From an uncultured Victivallis sp. (lineage in GTDB: Bacteria; Verrucomicrobiota; Lentisphaeria; Victivallales; Victivallaceae), in assembly GCF_944391105.1 (NCBI RefSeq), contig NZ_CALXSK010000033.1, positions 1 through 44,239 of the forward strand: a DNA stretch of 44,239 nt, given 5' to 3'. A program made the position numbers and the translations under genes. This document shows, in pieces, positions 9,073 to 18,054 of this stretch. Under the pieces are notes generated by a model. It had not been told where the DNA came from, did no database searches, and worked only from the letters and a program-made list of their open reading frames with translations. How positions within the stretch are numbered: the first letter of the stretch is position 1; every line of letters begins with the position of its first letter.

Positions 9073-10164
9073 ATGAACAATGACCGGAACTTTGTTCCCG
9101 CCCCGGGCGGCGGGGAGTTGCGGAACGCCGGGGAGAAAGGGGCGATTTCGACCGGAGTGCGGAGGATCGATGCGGATTCACCGGCATTTCTCTCCGCGGT
9201 GGCAAACTGTCTGCCGGCGGACGTCTCCGGAACGGTCGTTGAATTTCACGCTTCCGCCCGGAACCGCTACCGTCGGTTTGAAATTCTGCTGATCGTGCTG
9301 GCTTTGTGCGCGGTGGGCTGGTTTGTCTATTTGTATTTTCCGAGACCGGTTCCGGCGCCGCCGTTCCATTTCATGTGGCAGTATCGCGGGCCGAATTTTC
9401 CGGGAAACTCGGCGTATCTGGAGGCATACCGGCGGGCAAGCGGAGAGTTTGAGCTGGAACACTACGAGGCCGCGCTCCGGATTCTGAGACAGTCGATCGA
9501 GGCGATGGGCGAAAATCTGCCGGCCGGACATGATGCGCTCTTTTATCTTTATTTCGTCTCCTGCGAAAACGGCGCGGTAGAGTCGGGAGGATGGAGGGGA
9601 GGCGTTTCGCTGGCTCAACGGCTTGTCGGGTACGAGCCGGACAATCTGATGTGGCGTTACTTCCTTGTGCTGTCGCAGCGGCGGTGTTTCCCTGATTGCC
9701 CTGAATTCTTCAGACAACTCAGGCAGGGGCAATGGGTGGGAAACTGGCAGCGCGGGCTTCTGGACGTGGATCAGGCGTTGAAGAGTGTGCGGCTTCTGGA
9801 GTCGAAGATCGATTCCCGGCGCAGACCTCTCCCGCAGGAAAAGGAGGTGCGCACGCAGCTTGCGTTGTTTCAGGCGGAACTCCTGACCTTGAAGTGGATG
9901 CTCGAAGGCGGAAGCGGCACATCCCGTTTCCCGGACAACGAGGATGATCCCGGCGTGGATTCCCGCGAGGAGGCGTGGAGCATCATCGACGGCCGGCGGG
10001 AAAAACCGTTTGTCGGACTCAAGATATTCATACTCGGCACGCTGCTCGGTCAGGATTCATGGTATAACGACATCTACTGGAACGGAGCCTATCGCGGGAC
10101 GAAAGCTCCTCTGGCGGAGCGGCTGAAACTGGAGACGCGGGCATGGAAGGGAGACGAACAATGA
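9073..10164 (+). CDS. Single-pass membrane protein with TPR-like region, function unknown
   Basis: A 363-residue protein not matched to a named family. An N-terminal cytoplasmic stretch of about 70 residues precedes one transmembrane helix (about 71-89). After it come helical segments such as YEAALRILRQSIEAM that look like tetratricopeptide-type repeats. The C-terminal part is charged and without motif. The start is set by GAGGTGAG just upstream of ATG 9073. The stop overlaps the next gene's start as ATGA, so the two are co-translated and probably work together at the membrane. Divergent from the surface protein gene; 160 bases lie between them. Confidence 0.75.
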   Translation: MNNDRNFVPAPGGGELRNAGEKGAISTGVRRIDADSPAFLSAVANCLPADVSGTVVEFHASARNRYRRFEILLIVLALCAVGWFVYLYFPRPVPAPPFHFMWQYRGPNFPGNSAYLEAYRRASGEFELEHYEAALRILRQSIEAMGENLPAGHDALFYLYFVSCENGAVESGGWRGGVSLAQRLVGYEPDNLMWRYFLVLSQRRCFPDCPEFFRQLRQGQWVGNWQRGLLDVDQALKSVRLLESKIDSRRRPLPQEKEVRTQLALFQAELLTLKWMLEGGSGTSRFPDNEDDPGVDSREEAWSIIDGRREKPFVGLKIFILGTLLGQDSWYNDIYWNGAYRGTKAPLAERLKLETRAWKGDEQ

Positions 10165-11315
10165 AATTATCCGGTTGGATGCAGCCGGTCTGCCGGTGGT
10201 TGAACGAATCCCCCGGCGGCGGACAGGGGGTTCCCGGTTTCCGCTCCTGGAGATTCTGGGCGGTGCTGGTGTTCTATCTGGGAGGTTTTCTCTGTCTGGT
10301 TCGTGATCCGTTCTTTCAGAATGGAGGCGTGTTCTCCTATCAGCAGGGGATGGTGACGCTGCTGCTGGCGTTTGTGATCGTCGCGGCGCTCTGCTGGGAG
10401 ATGATGCTTTTCGGGCCGCCGCGCGGAGCGAATCTTCTGCTGCAGTTCGTGATGTGTCTGCCGGCTTTTCTCTTCATCGCGCGGATCGTTTCGTTGCCGA
10501 GCGCGCCGGTCGAGGACGGCTCCATGCTTTCGGCGGTGATCGATGGCGTTGCGAATATCGGCCGGAGCGTCGGCGTTGCCCGTCTGCTCGATTGGATTCC
10601 TTACTGGATCTGTGATCTGTTCCGAAACTGGCAGGTGACGATGTTTTTCATGGTGATGCTTCTGGCGCTGAGTTTCCGGAAACTCGGGATGCGGGTCGCG
10701 CTGCTGGTGCTTTTGATCGCAGTCGAGCTTTTCGCCGTGTTCGACAAGGGGGGCGCAACCTTCCGTTTTTTGATTGCGGGGATGCTCTGTCTGTTTGCCG
10801 GAATGGCGCTGCAGTTCTGTCGCTGGGAGCGCATGGCTTACTATGAAAATGTGGTTGCCAGACTCACGGTTGCGCCGATCGAGGAAGCCGGACTTCGGGC
10901 GATTCTGAGGATTGCCGCGCAGGGGCGTGAGGATGCGCGCGTGTCGGAGGAGGCCGTGAGCCGCATCGTCGCGGGAGAATACGGCTTATCCGGGAAATCT
11001 CCCGAACTGCACCAGGCTGTTTCCAATCTGACGGCACGTATTCTTTATGAGTACCGCATCATGCACTTGTCCGGCAACGACAGCGGAACCTTCCTGGTTC
11101 CGGATGAGCGGCTCTGCTGCTGCGAGACATTGCTGGGGGGGCTGGCGGTCTGGCCGCGTGTGATTCTCGTGACGCTGATCGCCCTGGTCTGGGTGCTTCT
11201 GCCGATCGATCTGGTTCCGGATGCGATTCCGGTCTTCGGGGTGCTGGATGACGTGGCCGTCACGATTCTTTCCGGAATCGTCTTCCGGAACGCGATGGAA
11301 AAAATCCGGCGTTGA
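10161..11315 (+). CDS. Polytopic membrane protein with C-terminal DUF1232 (YkvA) domain
   Basis: A 384-residue inner-membrane protein. Residues about 30-240 hold five to six hydrophobic helices. A soluble helical stretch follows, and the last about 50 residues match DUF1232/YkvA, with the characteristic LPIDLVPDAIPVFGVLDD before a final hydrophobic segment. The biochemical role of DUF1232 is not known. The ATG at 10161 overlaps the stop of the preceding gene (ATGA), so the pair forms one translational unit. A start 18 bases upstream is possible but less natural. The gene ends convergently with clpB. Confidence 0.78.
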   Translation: MKLSGWMQPVCRWLNESPGGGQGVPGFRSWRFWAVLVFYLGGFLCLVRDPFFQNGGVFSYQQGMVTLLLAFVIVAALCWEMMLFGPPRGANLLLQFVMCLPAFLFIARIVSLPSAPVEDGSMLSAVIDGVANIGRSVGVARLLDWIPYWICDLFRNWQVTMFFMVMLLALSFRKLGMRVALLVLLIAVELFAVFDKGGATFRFLIAGMLCLFAGMALQFCRWERMAYYENVVARLTVAPIEEAGLRAILRIAAQGREDARVSEEAVSRIVAGEYGLSGKSPELHQAVSNLTARILYEYRIMHLSGNDSGTFLVPDERLCCCETLLGGLAVWPRVILVTLIALVWVLLPIDLVPDAIPVFGVLDDVAVTILSGIVFRNAMEKIRR

Positions 11316-11316
11316 A

Positions 11317-11360
11317 ATAAAAAACGCGGGCGGAGACGGCTTCTGCCGTTCCCGTCCGCG
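11317..11360 (-). terminator. Intrinsic terminator downstream of clpB
   Basis: An imperfect stem of about 15 bp between 11325 and 11360 (CGCGG..CGG..ACGG with CCGT..CCG.CCGCG) is followed, on the minus strand, by TTTTTTATTTC. It lies 16 bases past the clpB stop and serves the minus-strand gene. On the plus strand it has no T tract. Confidence 0.75.
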
Positions 11361-11375
11361 AGGAATTTCGCCGGG

Positions 11376-13955
11376 TTACTTCGTTTCGAAGGTGAGCTCG
11401 TTGTCCTTCCGGCCGATGACGAGCGTCGTGTTCGGCTGGATTTCGCCGCCGATGATCTTGCGTGAGACCGGGGTCTCGACCAACCGGATGATCGCCCGCT
11501 TCAACGGCCGGGCGCCGAATGCCGGATCGTACCCTTCGTCCGCGATCAGCTCCTTCGCTTCGGGTGTGACTTCGAGTCCGATCTCCTGATCGGCGAGCCG
11601 CTTCGCGAGTCGCTTGAGCTGGATGTCCACGATCTGCTTGATCTCCTCCTTCGTGAGGGCGTGGAAGATCAGTGTCTCGTCGATCCGGTTCAGAAACTCC
11701 GGCCGGAAATGGCGACGCAGTTCGATCATCAGGTCCTCCTTCAGCGCCTCGACGTCGCCCGATGCCGCGAGGATGCGGTCGCTGCCGATGTTGCTGGTCA
11801 TGATGATGATCGTGTTCTTGAAACTGACCGTGCGTCCCTGCGAGTCGGTCACGATGCCGTCCTCAAGGATCTGCAGCAGGATGTTGAACACATCCGGATG
11901 CGCCTTCTCGATTTCGTCGAACAGAACGACCGAGTACGGACGACGCCGCACCGCCTCGGAGAGCTGGCCGCCCTCCTCATAGCCGACGTAGCCTGGAGGC
12001 GCACCGAGCAGACGCGAGACACTGAATTTTTCCATGTACTCGGACATGTCGATCCGCACCATCGCCCGCTCATCATCGAAAAGATCCGCGGCAAGCGTTC
12101 TGGCCAGCTCGGTTTTGCCCACACCGGTCGGTCCGAGGAAGATGAAGCTTGCGATCGGGCGGTTCGGATCCTTGAGTCCGGCACGTGCGCGCAGTACCGC
12201 GTCGGAAACCGCAGAAACCGCTTCGCTCTGGCCGACCACCCGTTCGTGCAGACGGCCCGAGAGTGCGAGAAGTTTCTCCTTCTCGCTCTGGACGAGCTTC
12301 GCAACCGGGATGTGGGTCCAGCGGCTGATGATCGCGGCGATATCCTCTTCGTCGACCTCCTCCTTGAGCAGCCGCGATTCGCCCGACTCCTTGATCTTCT
12401 TCTCGGCGTCGGCAATCTGGCGCTCGATGCCCGGAATGATGCCGTGCTGGAGTTTCGCAGCTTCCTCATAGTTGTATTCGCGCGTGGCCTTGTCGAGTTT
12501 GGCGCGTGCGGTATCGAGCGATTCGCGCAACGTACGCAGATCGGTGATCGCCTTTTTCTCGTTCTCATAACGGGCCCGGAGCGCCTTGCCTTCGGTTTTC
12601 AGCTCCGCGACTTCGGCTTCGAGGTTTTCGCGCCGCTTGATCGAGGCGGAATCCTTCTCGTGTTTGAGCCCGGTGATTTCGATTTCGAGCTGCATGACGC
12701 GCCGCTCGTTTTCGTCGAGTTCCTCCGGGGAGCTGTCGATCTCGGTGCGCAGCGCGGCCGCGGCTTCGTCGACGAGGTCGATCGCCTTGTCCGGCAGGAA
12801 CCGGTCGGCGATGTACTTGTCCGAAAGCACGGCGGCTGCCACGAGCGCGCTGTCCCGCAGCTTCACGCCATGGTGCAGCTCATAACGCTCTTTCAAGCCA
12901 CGCAGAATCGAGATCGTATCCTCGACGCTCGGCGGATTGACCAGAACGGACTGGAACCGGCGCTCAAGCGCGGCGTCTTTCTCGATGTACTTGCGGTACT
13001 CGTCAAGCGTGGTTGCGCCGATGCAGTGAAGTTCACCGCGTGCGAGCATCGGCTTGAGCAGATTGCCCGCGTCCATCGAACCCTCGGAAGCGCCCGCCCC
13101 GACGACGGTGTGCAGCTCATCGATGAAGAGGATGACTTTGCCTTCGGAGGCGGTAACCTCCTTGAGCACGGCTTTCAGACGCTCTTCAAATTCACCACGG
13201 TATTTCGCGCCGGCGATCAGCGCGCCCATGTCGAGCGCGACGACCTGGCGATTCTTGAGGTTCTCGGGCACATCGCCGCGTACGACCCGTCGCGCAAGCC
13301 CCTCGACGATGGCGGTTTTGCCGACGCCGGGTTCGCCGATCAGCACCGGGTTGTTCTTGGTGCGGCGCGAAAGAATCTGAATCACGCGGCGGATCTCCTC
13401 ATCACGGCCGATCACGGGATCGAGTTTGTCCTGCATGGCCATGAGCGTGAGGTCGCGCGAATATTTTTTCAGAGCCTCGAACGTTCCTTCCGGATCGGCC
13501 GAGGTCACACGCTGGTTGCCTCGGACGCTCTGCAGAGCCTGAAGCACTTTGTCGGCGGTGAGCCCCGCTTTGGTCAGCAGCTCCAGCGCACTCGAGCCGG
13601 TCGCCTGGAACATCGCCAGAAGCAGATGTTCGACGCTCACATATTCGTCCTGCATCGACTCGGCCTGGCGCGCGGCGTCGACCAGCAGCGTGCTGAATTC
13701 ACGCGACTGGTAGACCTGCTGTTCCGAACCCTGGACGGTCGGCAGCTTTGCGAGCGCCTCGTCGACCTGGGTGTTGAAGAGCTTGCGGCTCACTCCGAGT
13801 TTTTCGAGCAGTGAGGGCACAAGTCCGTCCTCCTGCCGCATGAGCGCGGCGAGAACGTGGATGTTCCGCAATTCGGTATTGCGGTTCCCGACGGCGATGT
13901 TCTGGGATTCCAGAAGTGCCTCACGGGTTTTGTTCGTCAGCTTTTCCATATTCAT
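11376..13955 (-). CDS. clpB: ClpB protein disaggregase (Hsp100)
   Basis: An 859-residue cytoplasmic AAA+ disaggregase, the usual ClpB length. It extracts polypeptides from aggregates together with DnaK. Seen in order: the N-terminal double Clp_N repeat ([16 protein letters not shown], then [14 protein letters not shown]), AAA-1 with [15 protein letters not shown], the long middle coiled coil (about 400-530), AAA-2 with [12 protein letters not shown], and the C-terminal ClpB_D2 region ending in [16 protein letters not shown] nine bases before ATG 13955 fixes the start, though the second Met two codons later is possible. No CIRCE element or clear heat-shock sigma promoter was found in the 199 bases upstream. 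Confidence 0.96.
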   Translation of the reverse strand: MNMEKLTNKTREALLESQNIAVGNRNTELRNIHVLAALMRQEDGLVPSLLEKLGVSRKLFNTQVDEALAKLPTVQGSEQQVYQSREFSTLLVDAARQAESMQDEYVSVEHLLLAMFQATGSSALELLTKAGLTADKVLQALQSVRGNQRVTSADPEGTFEALKKYSRDLTLMAMQDKLDPVIGRDEEIRRVIQILSRRTKNNPVLIGEPGVGKTAIVEGLARRVVRGDVPENLKNRQVVALDMGALIAGAKYRGEFEERLKAVLKEVTASEGKVILFIDELHTVVGAGASEGSMDAGNLLKPMLARGELHCIGATTLDEYRKYIEKDAALERRFQSVLVNPPSVEDTISILRGLKERYELHHGVKLRDSALVAAAVLSDKYIADRFLPDKAIDLVDEAAAALRTEIDSSPEELDENERRVMQLEIEITGLKHEKDSASIKRRENLEAEVAELKTEGKALRARYENEKKAITDLRTLRESLDTARAKLDKATREYNYEEAAKLQHGIIPGIERQIADAEKKIKESGESRLLKEEVDEEDIAAIISRWTHIPVAKLVQSEKEKLLALSGRLHERVVGQSEAVSAVSDAVLRARAGLKDPNRPIASFIFLGPTGVGKTELARTLAADLFDDERAMVRIDMSEYMEKFSVSRLLGAPPGYVGYEEGGQLSEAVRRRPYSVVLFDEIEKAHPDVFNILLQILEDGIVTDSQGRTVSFKNTIIIMTSNIGSDRILAASGDVEALKEDLMIELRRHFRPEFLNRIDETLIFHALTKEEIKQIVDIQLKRLAKRLADQEIGLEVTPEAKELIADEGYDPAFGARPLKRAIIRLVETPVSRKIIGGEIQPNTTLVIGRKDNELTFETK

Positions 13956-14154
13956 AATTGTTTCTCCTTCCAGAAAGTCACAGTTGTGTTGTTAGCAGGA
14001 AACATGCCAGTTTTCCCGCTCCGTCTCCGGGTGAGGCGCTTGTAAAAAATGGAATGCGGTGTACCTTATCCGAGGAAGGCAGTCCGAAGGAAAAAACGGG
14101 CGGCGCCGGGACAGATTGTCCCGGAAACCGTGACAATCTGGCACAGGAGAAGGT

Positions 14155-14535
14155 ATGCGCGAAGGAGAGTCGATCGTGTGTCCCCGCTGCGGCGAGCGGA
14201 GTATCGTGAAGTCGAAGAACAAAATGGACGGTTTTTCCCTGGTCGGGAAGGTTCTGGTCTGCGCTCTCTGCGGCGCGGAACTCGGGAAACCCGTCGAAGG
14301 CGGCGCGGAGAAAAAAAACTCCACCGCCGACCGGCTCGCCGCACTGCTCGGAGAGTCGGCGCCGCCTGAGGCGAAGGCCGATCTCACGCCCGGCGACGGT
14401 TACGGCCGTTTCTGCCGGAACTGCGTATACTTCATCGAACATCCGTTCAAGACCCTCTGCGGCGTCGACGGTCACGCCGCGGATCCGATGGGGGAGTGTC
14501 CCCGGTTCAAGAAGAAAGAGGAGGCATCATGTTGA
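14155..14535 (+). CDS. Small zinc-ribbon protein, function unknown
   Basis: A 126-residue protein with an N-terminal zinc ribbon (CPRCG about residue 9 and CALCG about residue 36). A second cysteine cluster near the C-terminus reads FCRNCVYFIEHPFKTLCG, then ECPRFKK. Between them is an Ala/Glu-rich linker. Two separate metal sites are likely. I do not recognise a family. AGGAGAAGGT precedes ATG 14155. The stop overlaps the thiE start by seven bases, so it is the first gene of a zinc-ribbon protein-thiE-mutY operon. Its role there is unknown. Confidence 0.75.
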   Translation: MREGESIVCPRCGERSIVKSKNKMDGFSLVGKVLVCALCGAELGKPVEGGAEKKNSTADRLAALLGESAPPEAKADLTPGDGYGRFCRNCVYFIEHPFKTLCGVDGHAADPMGECPRFKKKEEASC

Positions 14536-15188
14536 AATCCTGTTTTGGTACGCGCGTCGAAAAACGTGCCGCGTTCGAGTCTGCGGACATCTATCCGGTG
14601 ATCTCTTCGGAGTTCTGCCTCGGGCGGCCGGTTGAGGAGATCTTCCGCGCCGTCGCCGAAGGCGGTGCGAAGGTCGTTCAGCTTCGGGAGAAGCATCTGG
14701 GAAAGAAGGCGCTCTATGAACTCGCCGTCCGCTGCCGGAGCATCGCCAACGAGTTTGGAATTCTGCTCATCATCGACGATCATGCCGACGTCGCCGTCGC
14801 CGCGAATGCCGACGGGGTTCACCTCGGGCAGGACGATCTGCCGATCGCGGCGGCTCGGACGCTTTCGGAGTCGCTCTGGATCGGCAACTCAACCCACAAT
14901 CTCGAGGAGGCGCTGCGCGCGCAGCGCGAGGGGGCCGACTGCATCAACATCGGTCCGATCTATCCGACGCAGACCAAGGAGGTCGGTTACGAGCCGCTCG
15001 GGGTCGAGGCGATGAAGGCGATCCGCCCCTATGTCTACGTTCCCTTCTCCGTCATGGGGGGAATCAAGGCGCGCCACATCCCGGAACTCGTGAAAGCCGG
15101 AGCCCGCCATATCGCGATGGTGACCGAGATCACGCAGGCCCGGGATGTGACGGCGAAGGTGAAGAGCCTCCGGGCGCTGTTCCGATGA
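14529..15188 (+). CDS. thiE: Thiamine phosphate synthase
   Basis: A 219-residue TIM-barrel enzyme that joins the pyrimidine pyrophosphate and thiazole phosphate to make thiamine monophosphate. Family motifs are present: VVQLREK near residue 60, IIDDHADVAVAANADGVHLGQDD for pyrophosphate/Mg2+ binding, NIGPIYPTQTK, and a glycine loop VMGGIK. GAGGAGG lies four bases before ATG 14529; a longer frame from 14496 has no ribosome site and was not used. No TPP riboswitch is visible ahead of the operon. The gene overlaps both neighbours (7 and 4 bases). Confidence 0.92.
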   Translation: MLKSCFGTRVEKRAAFESADIYPVISSEFCLGRPVEEIFRAVAEGGAKVVQLREKHLGKKALYELAVRCRSIANEFGILLIIDDHADVAVAANADGVHLGQDDLPIAAARTLSESLWIGNSTHNLEEALRAQREGADCINIGPIYPTQTKEVGYEPLGVEAMKAIRPYVYVPFSVMGGIKARHIPELVKAGARHIAMVTEITQARDVTAKVKSLRALFR

Positions 15189-16231
15189 CGCTGGAGATTC
15201 CGGAGGCGGCGGCAGCCCCGCTGCTCGCCTGGTACGACGCGAACCGGCGGACGCTGCCCTGGCGCGAAGAACCGACCCCGTATCGCGTCTGGATTTCGGA
15301 GATCATGCTCCAGCAGACGCGTGTCGAGGCGGTAAAGCCTTATTACGAACGATTTCTGCATGAACTCCCCGATGTCGCGTCTCTCGCGGAGGTCGATGAC
15401 GGGCGGCTTATGAAACTCTGGGAGGGACTCGGGTATTACAGCCGTGCGCGGAATCTCAAGAAAGCGGCACAGCGGATCGTCTCGAATTTCGGCGGGCGGT
15501 TTCCCGCTTCGCGCGAGGAGCTTTTGTCGCTGCCGGGGATCGGCGATTACACGGCCGGAGCGATTGCCTCGATCGCGTTTTCGCAGCCGGAACCGGCCGT
15601 GGACGGCAATGTTCTGCGTGTGGTCGCGCGGCTCACGGCCTGCCGCGAGGATGTTTCCCGCCCGGCGGTGAAAGCGGCGGTCTCGGATGCTTTGCGCAGA
15701 ATCTACCCGGTCGGACGCTGCAGTGACTTCACGCAGGCGCTGATGGAGCTCGGCGCGCTCGTCTGCCTGCCGAACGGGGAGCCGCTTTGCGACGCATGCC
15801 CGTGGAAACAACTCTGCCGTGCCCGGCGCGAAGCAGCGGTGCGGGAGATCCCCGTGAAAAGTGCGAAGAAACCGCGCCGCGAGGACGCGCTTACCGTATT
15901 TCTGCTGCGATGCGGCGACTTCGCCGCGTTCCACCGCCGTCCGAAGAGCGGACTTCTTGCCGGGATGTGGGAGCTGCCGAACGTCGCCGGGACGCTTTCC
16001 GAATCCGCCGTGTCCGCGCTCGCGGAGGAGTGGAATCTCGCCCCGAAATCCATCGCTCCGGCGGGGGAGGGAAGGCACATCTTCACCCACCGGCAGTGGA
16101 ACATGACCGCGTTTCGCGTTGAATGTGCGGCCATGCCCGACGTTTTTTTCTGGGTGAGGCGGGCCGGATTCGAGGCGGAACTCGCGCTTCCCTCCGCTTT
16201 CCGCAGTTTCCTCGCCGCGCTCTGGCGCTGA
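15185..16231 (+). CDS. mutY: A/G-specific adenine DNA glycosylase MutY
   Basis: A 348-residue base-excision repair glycosylase that removes adenine mispaired with 8-oxoguanine. Seen are the catalytic Glu region WISEIMLQQTRV, helix-hairpin-helix LPGIGDYTAGAIAS, the catalytic Asp in AVDGNVLRV, and a C-terminal NUDIX-like domain (GLLAGMWELPNV) that reads 8-oxoG. The iron-sulphur ligands are CLPNGEPLCDACPWKQLC, spaced Cx7Cx2Cx5C, where E. coli MutY is Cx6Cx2Cx5C, so one residue is inserted. The ATG overlaps the thiE stop as ATGA. It ends just before the hydA terminator. Confidence 0.94.
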   Translation: MTLEIPEAAAAPLLAWYDANRRTLPWREEPTPYRVWISEIMLQQTRVEAVKPYYERFLHELPDVASLAEVDDGRLMKLWEGLGYYSRARNLKKAAQRIVSNFGGRFPASREELLSLPGIGDYTAGAIASIAFSQPEPAVDGNVLRVVARLTACREDVSRPAVKAAVSDALRRIYPVGRCSDFTQALMELGALVCLPNGEPLCDACPWKQLCRARREAAVREIPVKSAKKPRREDALTVFLLRCGDFAAFHRRPKSGLLAGMWELPNVAGTLSESAVSALAEEWNLAPKSIAPAGEGRHIFTHRQWNMTAFRVECAAMPDVFFWVRRAGFEAELALPSAFRSFLAALWR

Positions 16232-16271
16232 AAAAAAACGCCCCGGAATCCCTGCTCGGAACTCCGGGGCG
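16231..16271 (-). terminator. Intrinsic terminator of the hydCBA operon
   Basis: A perfect 9-bp stem, CGCCCCGGA (16239-16247) with TCCGGGGCG (16263-16271), is followed on the minus strand by eight T (16238-16231). It lies 13 bases past the hydA stop. The T tract abuts the mutY stop on the other strand. Confidence 0.85.
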
Positions 16272-16284
16272 CGGTCGTTGCCTT

Positions 16285-18024
16285 TCACTTTTTGGAACGG
16301 TCGAAGTAGTGCGTATGCAGCAGCTTGTGCGCGAAGTGACTGCCCGGCTCCCCGAGATATTCGGCGTAGAGCTGCTGGATGGCCGGATTCTGGTGTGACT
16401 TCCGAATCGGCTGATTGCGGTCGTCCTCGTAGATCGCCTCCATGCGTTTGACGAGGATTTTCCCGTGACCGTGATGGTAGGGCTGGCCGCCGCCGTTCAG
16501 GCAGCCGCCGGGGCAGGCCATGATTTCGATCGCCTGATAATTCGCCTTGCCCTGCCGGATCTTCTCGAGCAGCTTGCGGGCGTTGCCGAGGCCGGAGCAG
16601 ACCGCCACGCGCAGTTCGAGTCCGGCGATGGTGACGGTCGCCTCCTTGATCCCCTTGATGCCGCGGACCGCCTTGAAATCGATCTCCTGCAGATCCTCCT
16701 TCGCGAGCCAGTCGGCCGCCGTGCGCAGCGCCGCCTCGAGCACGCCGCCGGTCGCACCGAAGATCACGGCCGCGCCGGTCGAATCGCCGAGCGGGGAGTC
16801 GTACGGCTGATCGTCAAGTTCCGCAAACTGGATGCCCGCTTCGCGGATCATGTCTGCGAGTTCGCGGGTCGAGATCACGATGTCCACGTCACGGACGCCG
16901 TCGTGGCTGAACTCCGGCCGTGACGCTTCATACTTCTTCGCGAGACACGGCATGACCGAAACCACGATGATATCCTGCGGCTTCACGCCGATCTTCTCCG
17001 CGTAGTAGCTTTTTGCGATCGCGCCGAACATCTGCTGCGGCGACTTTGCGGTCGACGGCATGTAGAGCAGATCCGGGAACTGGTGCTCAAGGAATTTGAC
17101 CCAGCCCGGGCAGCAGCTCGTGAGAATCGGCAGATTCTTGTTCTCCTTGATCCGCTCGATGAGTTCGCTCGTTTCCTCCATGATCGTCAAATCAGCCGCG
17201 AAATCGGTGTCGAACACCTTGTCGAATCCGAGCTTGCGCAGCGCCGCGACCATTTTGCCGGTGCTGATCGAGCCGGGCGCGAGCCCGAACTCCTCGCCGA
17301 TGGCGACGCGAACGGCCGGAGCGGTCTGCACGACGACGGTCTTGGTCGGATCGTTCAGCGCGCGCCAGACCGGGTACTTGTAGTCGATTTCGCTCAACGC
17401 GCCGACCGGGCACGCCTGCACGCACTGCCCGCAGAATACGCACTCGGTTTCGACGAGCGGCTTGAGCCCCGCCGGAGCGACCACCGCCTCGAATCCGCGT
17501 CCGACGCCCGAGAGCACCCCGACCGTCTGGATCACGTTGCATGCCGTTTCGCAGCGGCGGCACATGATGCACTTGTCGAGGTCGCGGGCGATCGCGTTGC
17601 TCGAAAGATCCTTGTTGTAAGTAGACTGCTCCCCTTTGTAGAGCAGATGATGGAGCCCGAGTTCCTGTGCGAGCGCCTGGAGCTGGCAGTTCAGGTTTTT
17701 CGGGCAGATGAGGCAGTCCTTCGGGTGATCCGAGAGCAGCAAATCGAGGATCGTGCGGCGCGCGTTGATTGCGCGCAGTGTGTTTGTGTGAACTTCCATT
17801 CCCTCCGCGACCGGCGTGCTGCACGCCGGGGCGAGGTTCGGCCGCCCCTTGACTTCGACCACGCAGACGCGGCATGAGCCGGAACGGTGTTCGATCTGCA
17901 GGCAGTCCATCTTCAAGTGGCAGAGTGTCGGAATGTGGATGTCAAGCTGTTCAGCCGCTTCCAGAATCGTCGTGCCGGCCTCGACCGAGACCGGGGAGTC
18001 ATTGATTTTCAGATTGATCTTCAT
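16285..18024 (-). CDS. hydA: [FeFe]-hydrogenase catalytic subunit HydA (electron-bifurcating type)
   Basis: A 579-residue cytoplasmic hydrogenase subunit. Domains in order are an N-terminal [2Fe-2S] domain (CHL, then CRVCVVEVKG), a His/Cys [4Fe-4S] site (DCLICPKNLNC), two [4Fe-4S] motifs (CIMCRRCETAC and CVFCGQCVQACPVGA), and the H-cluster domain. The latter has the three signatures TSCCPGW, MPCLAKKYE and EIMACPGGCLNGGGQP. The small-subunit-like C-terminus is fused. With HydB and HydC it forms a trimer that couples H2 to both ferredoxin and NAD. The direction in the cell is probably H2 release from reduced ferredoxin plus NADH during fermentation. The start is 30 bases after hydB, with a weak AAGGAT site. 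Confidence 0.95.
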   Translation of the reverse strand: MKINLKINDSPVSVEAGTTILEAAEQLDIHIPTLCHLKMDCLQIEHRSGSCRVCVVEVKGRPNLAPACSTPVAEGMEVHTNTLRAINARRTILDLLLSDHPKDCLICPKNLNCQLQALAQELGLHHLLYKGEQSTYNKDLSSNAIARDLDKCIMCRRCETACNVIQTVGVLSGVGRGFEAVVAPAGLKPLVETECVFCGQCVQACPVGALSEIDYKYPVWRALNDPTKTVVVQTAPAVRVAIGEEFGLAPGSISTGKMVAALRKLGFDKVFDTDFAADLTIMEETSELIERIKENKNLPILTSCCPGWVKFLEHQFPDLLYMPSTAKSPQQMFGAIAKSYYAEKIGVKPQDIIVVSVMPCLAKKYEASRPEFSHDGVRDVDIVISTRELADMIREAGIQFAELDDQPYDSPLGDSTGAAVIFGATGGVLEAALRTAADWLAKEDLQEIDFKAVRGIKGIKEATVTIAGLELRVAVCSGLGNARKLLEKIRQGKANYQAIEIMACPGGCLNGGGQPYHHGHGKILVKRMEAIYEDDRNQPIRKSHQNPAIQQLYAEYLGEPGSHFAHKLLHTHYFDRSKK

Positions 18025-18054
18025 TTATCAGGGTTATCCTTTCCGGCGGATTGC

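Noticed and set aside
11661..13814. 717-residue open frame on the plus strand
   Set aside because: It is exactly antisense to clpB, whose motifs are unambiguous, and has no ribosome site or known domain.
13956..14154. CIRCE element or sigma32 promoter for clpB
   Set aside because: No TTAGCACTC-N9-GAGTGCTAA and no clear sigma32 hexamers were found on either strand.
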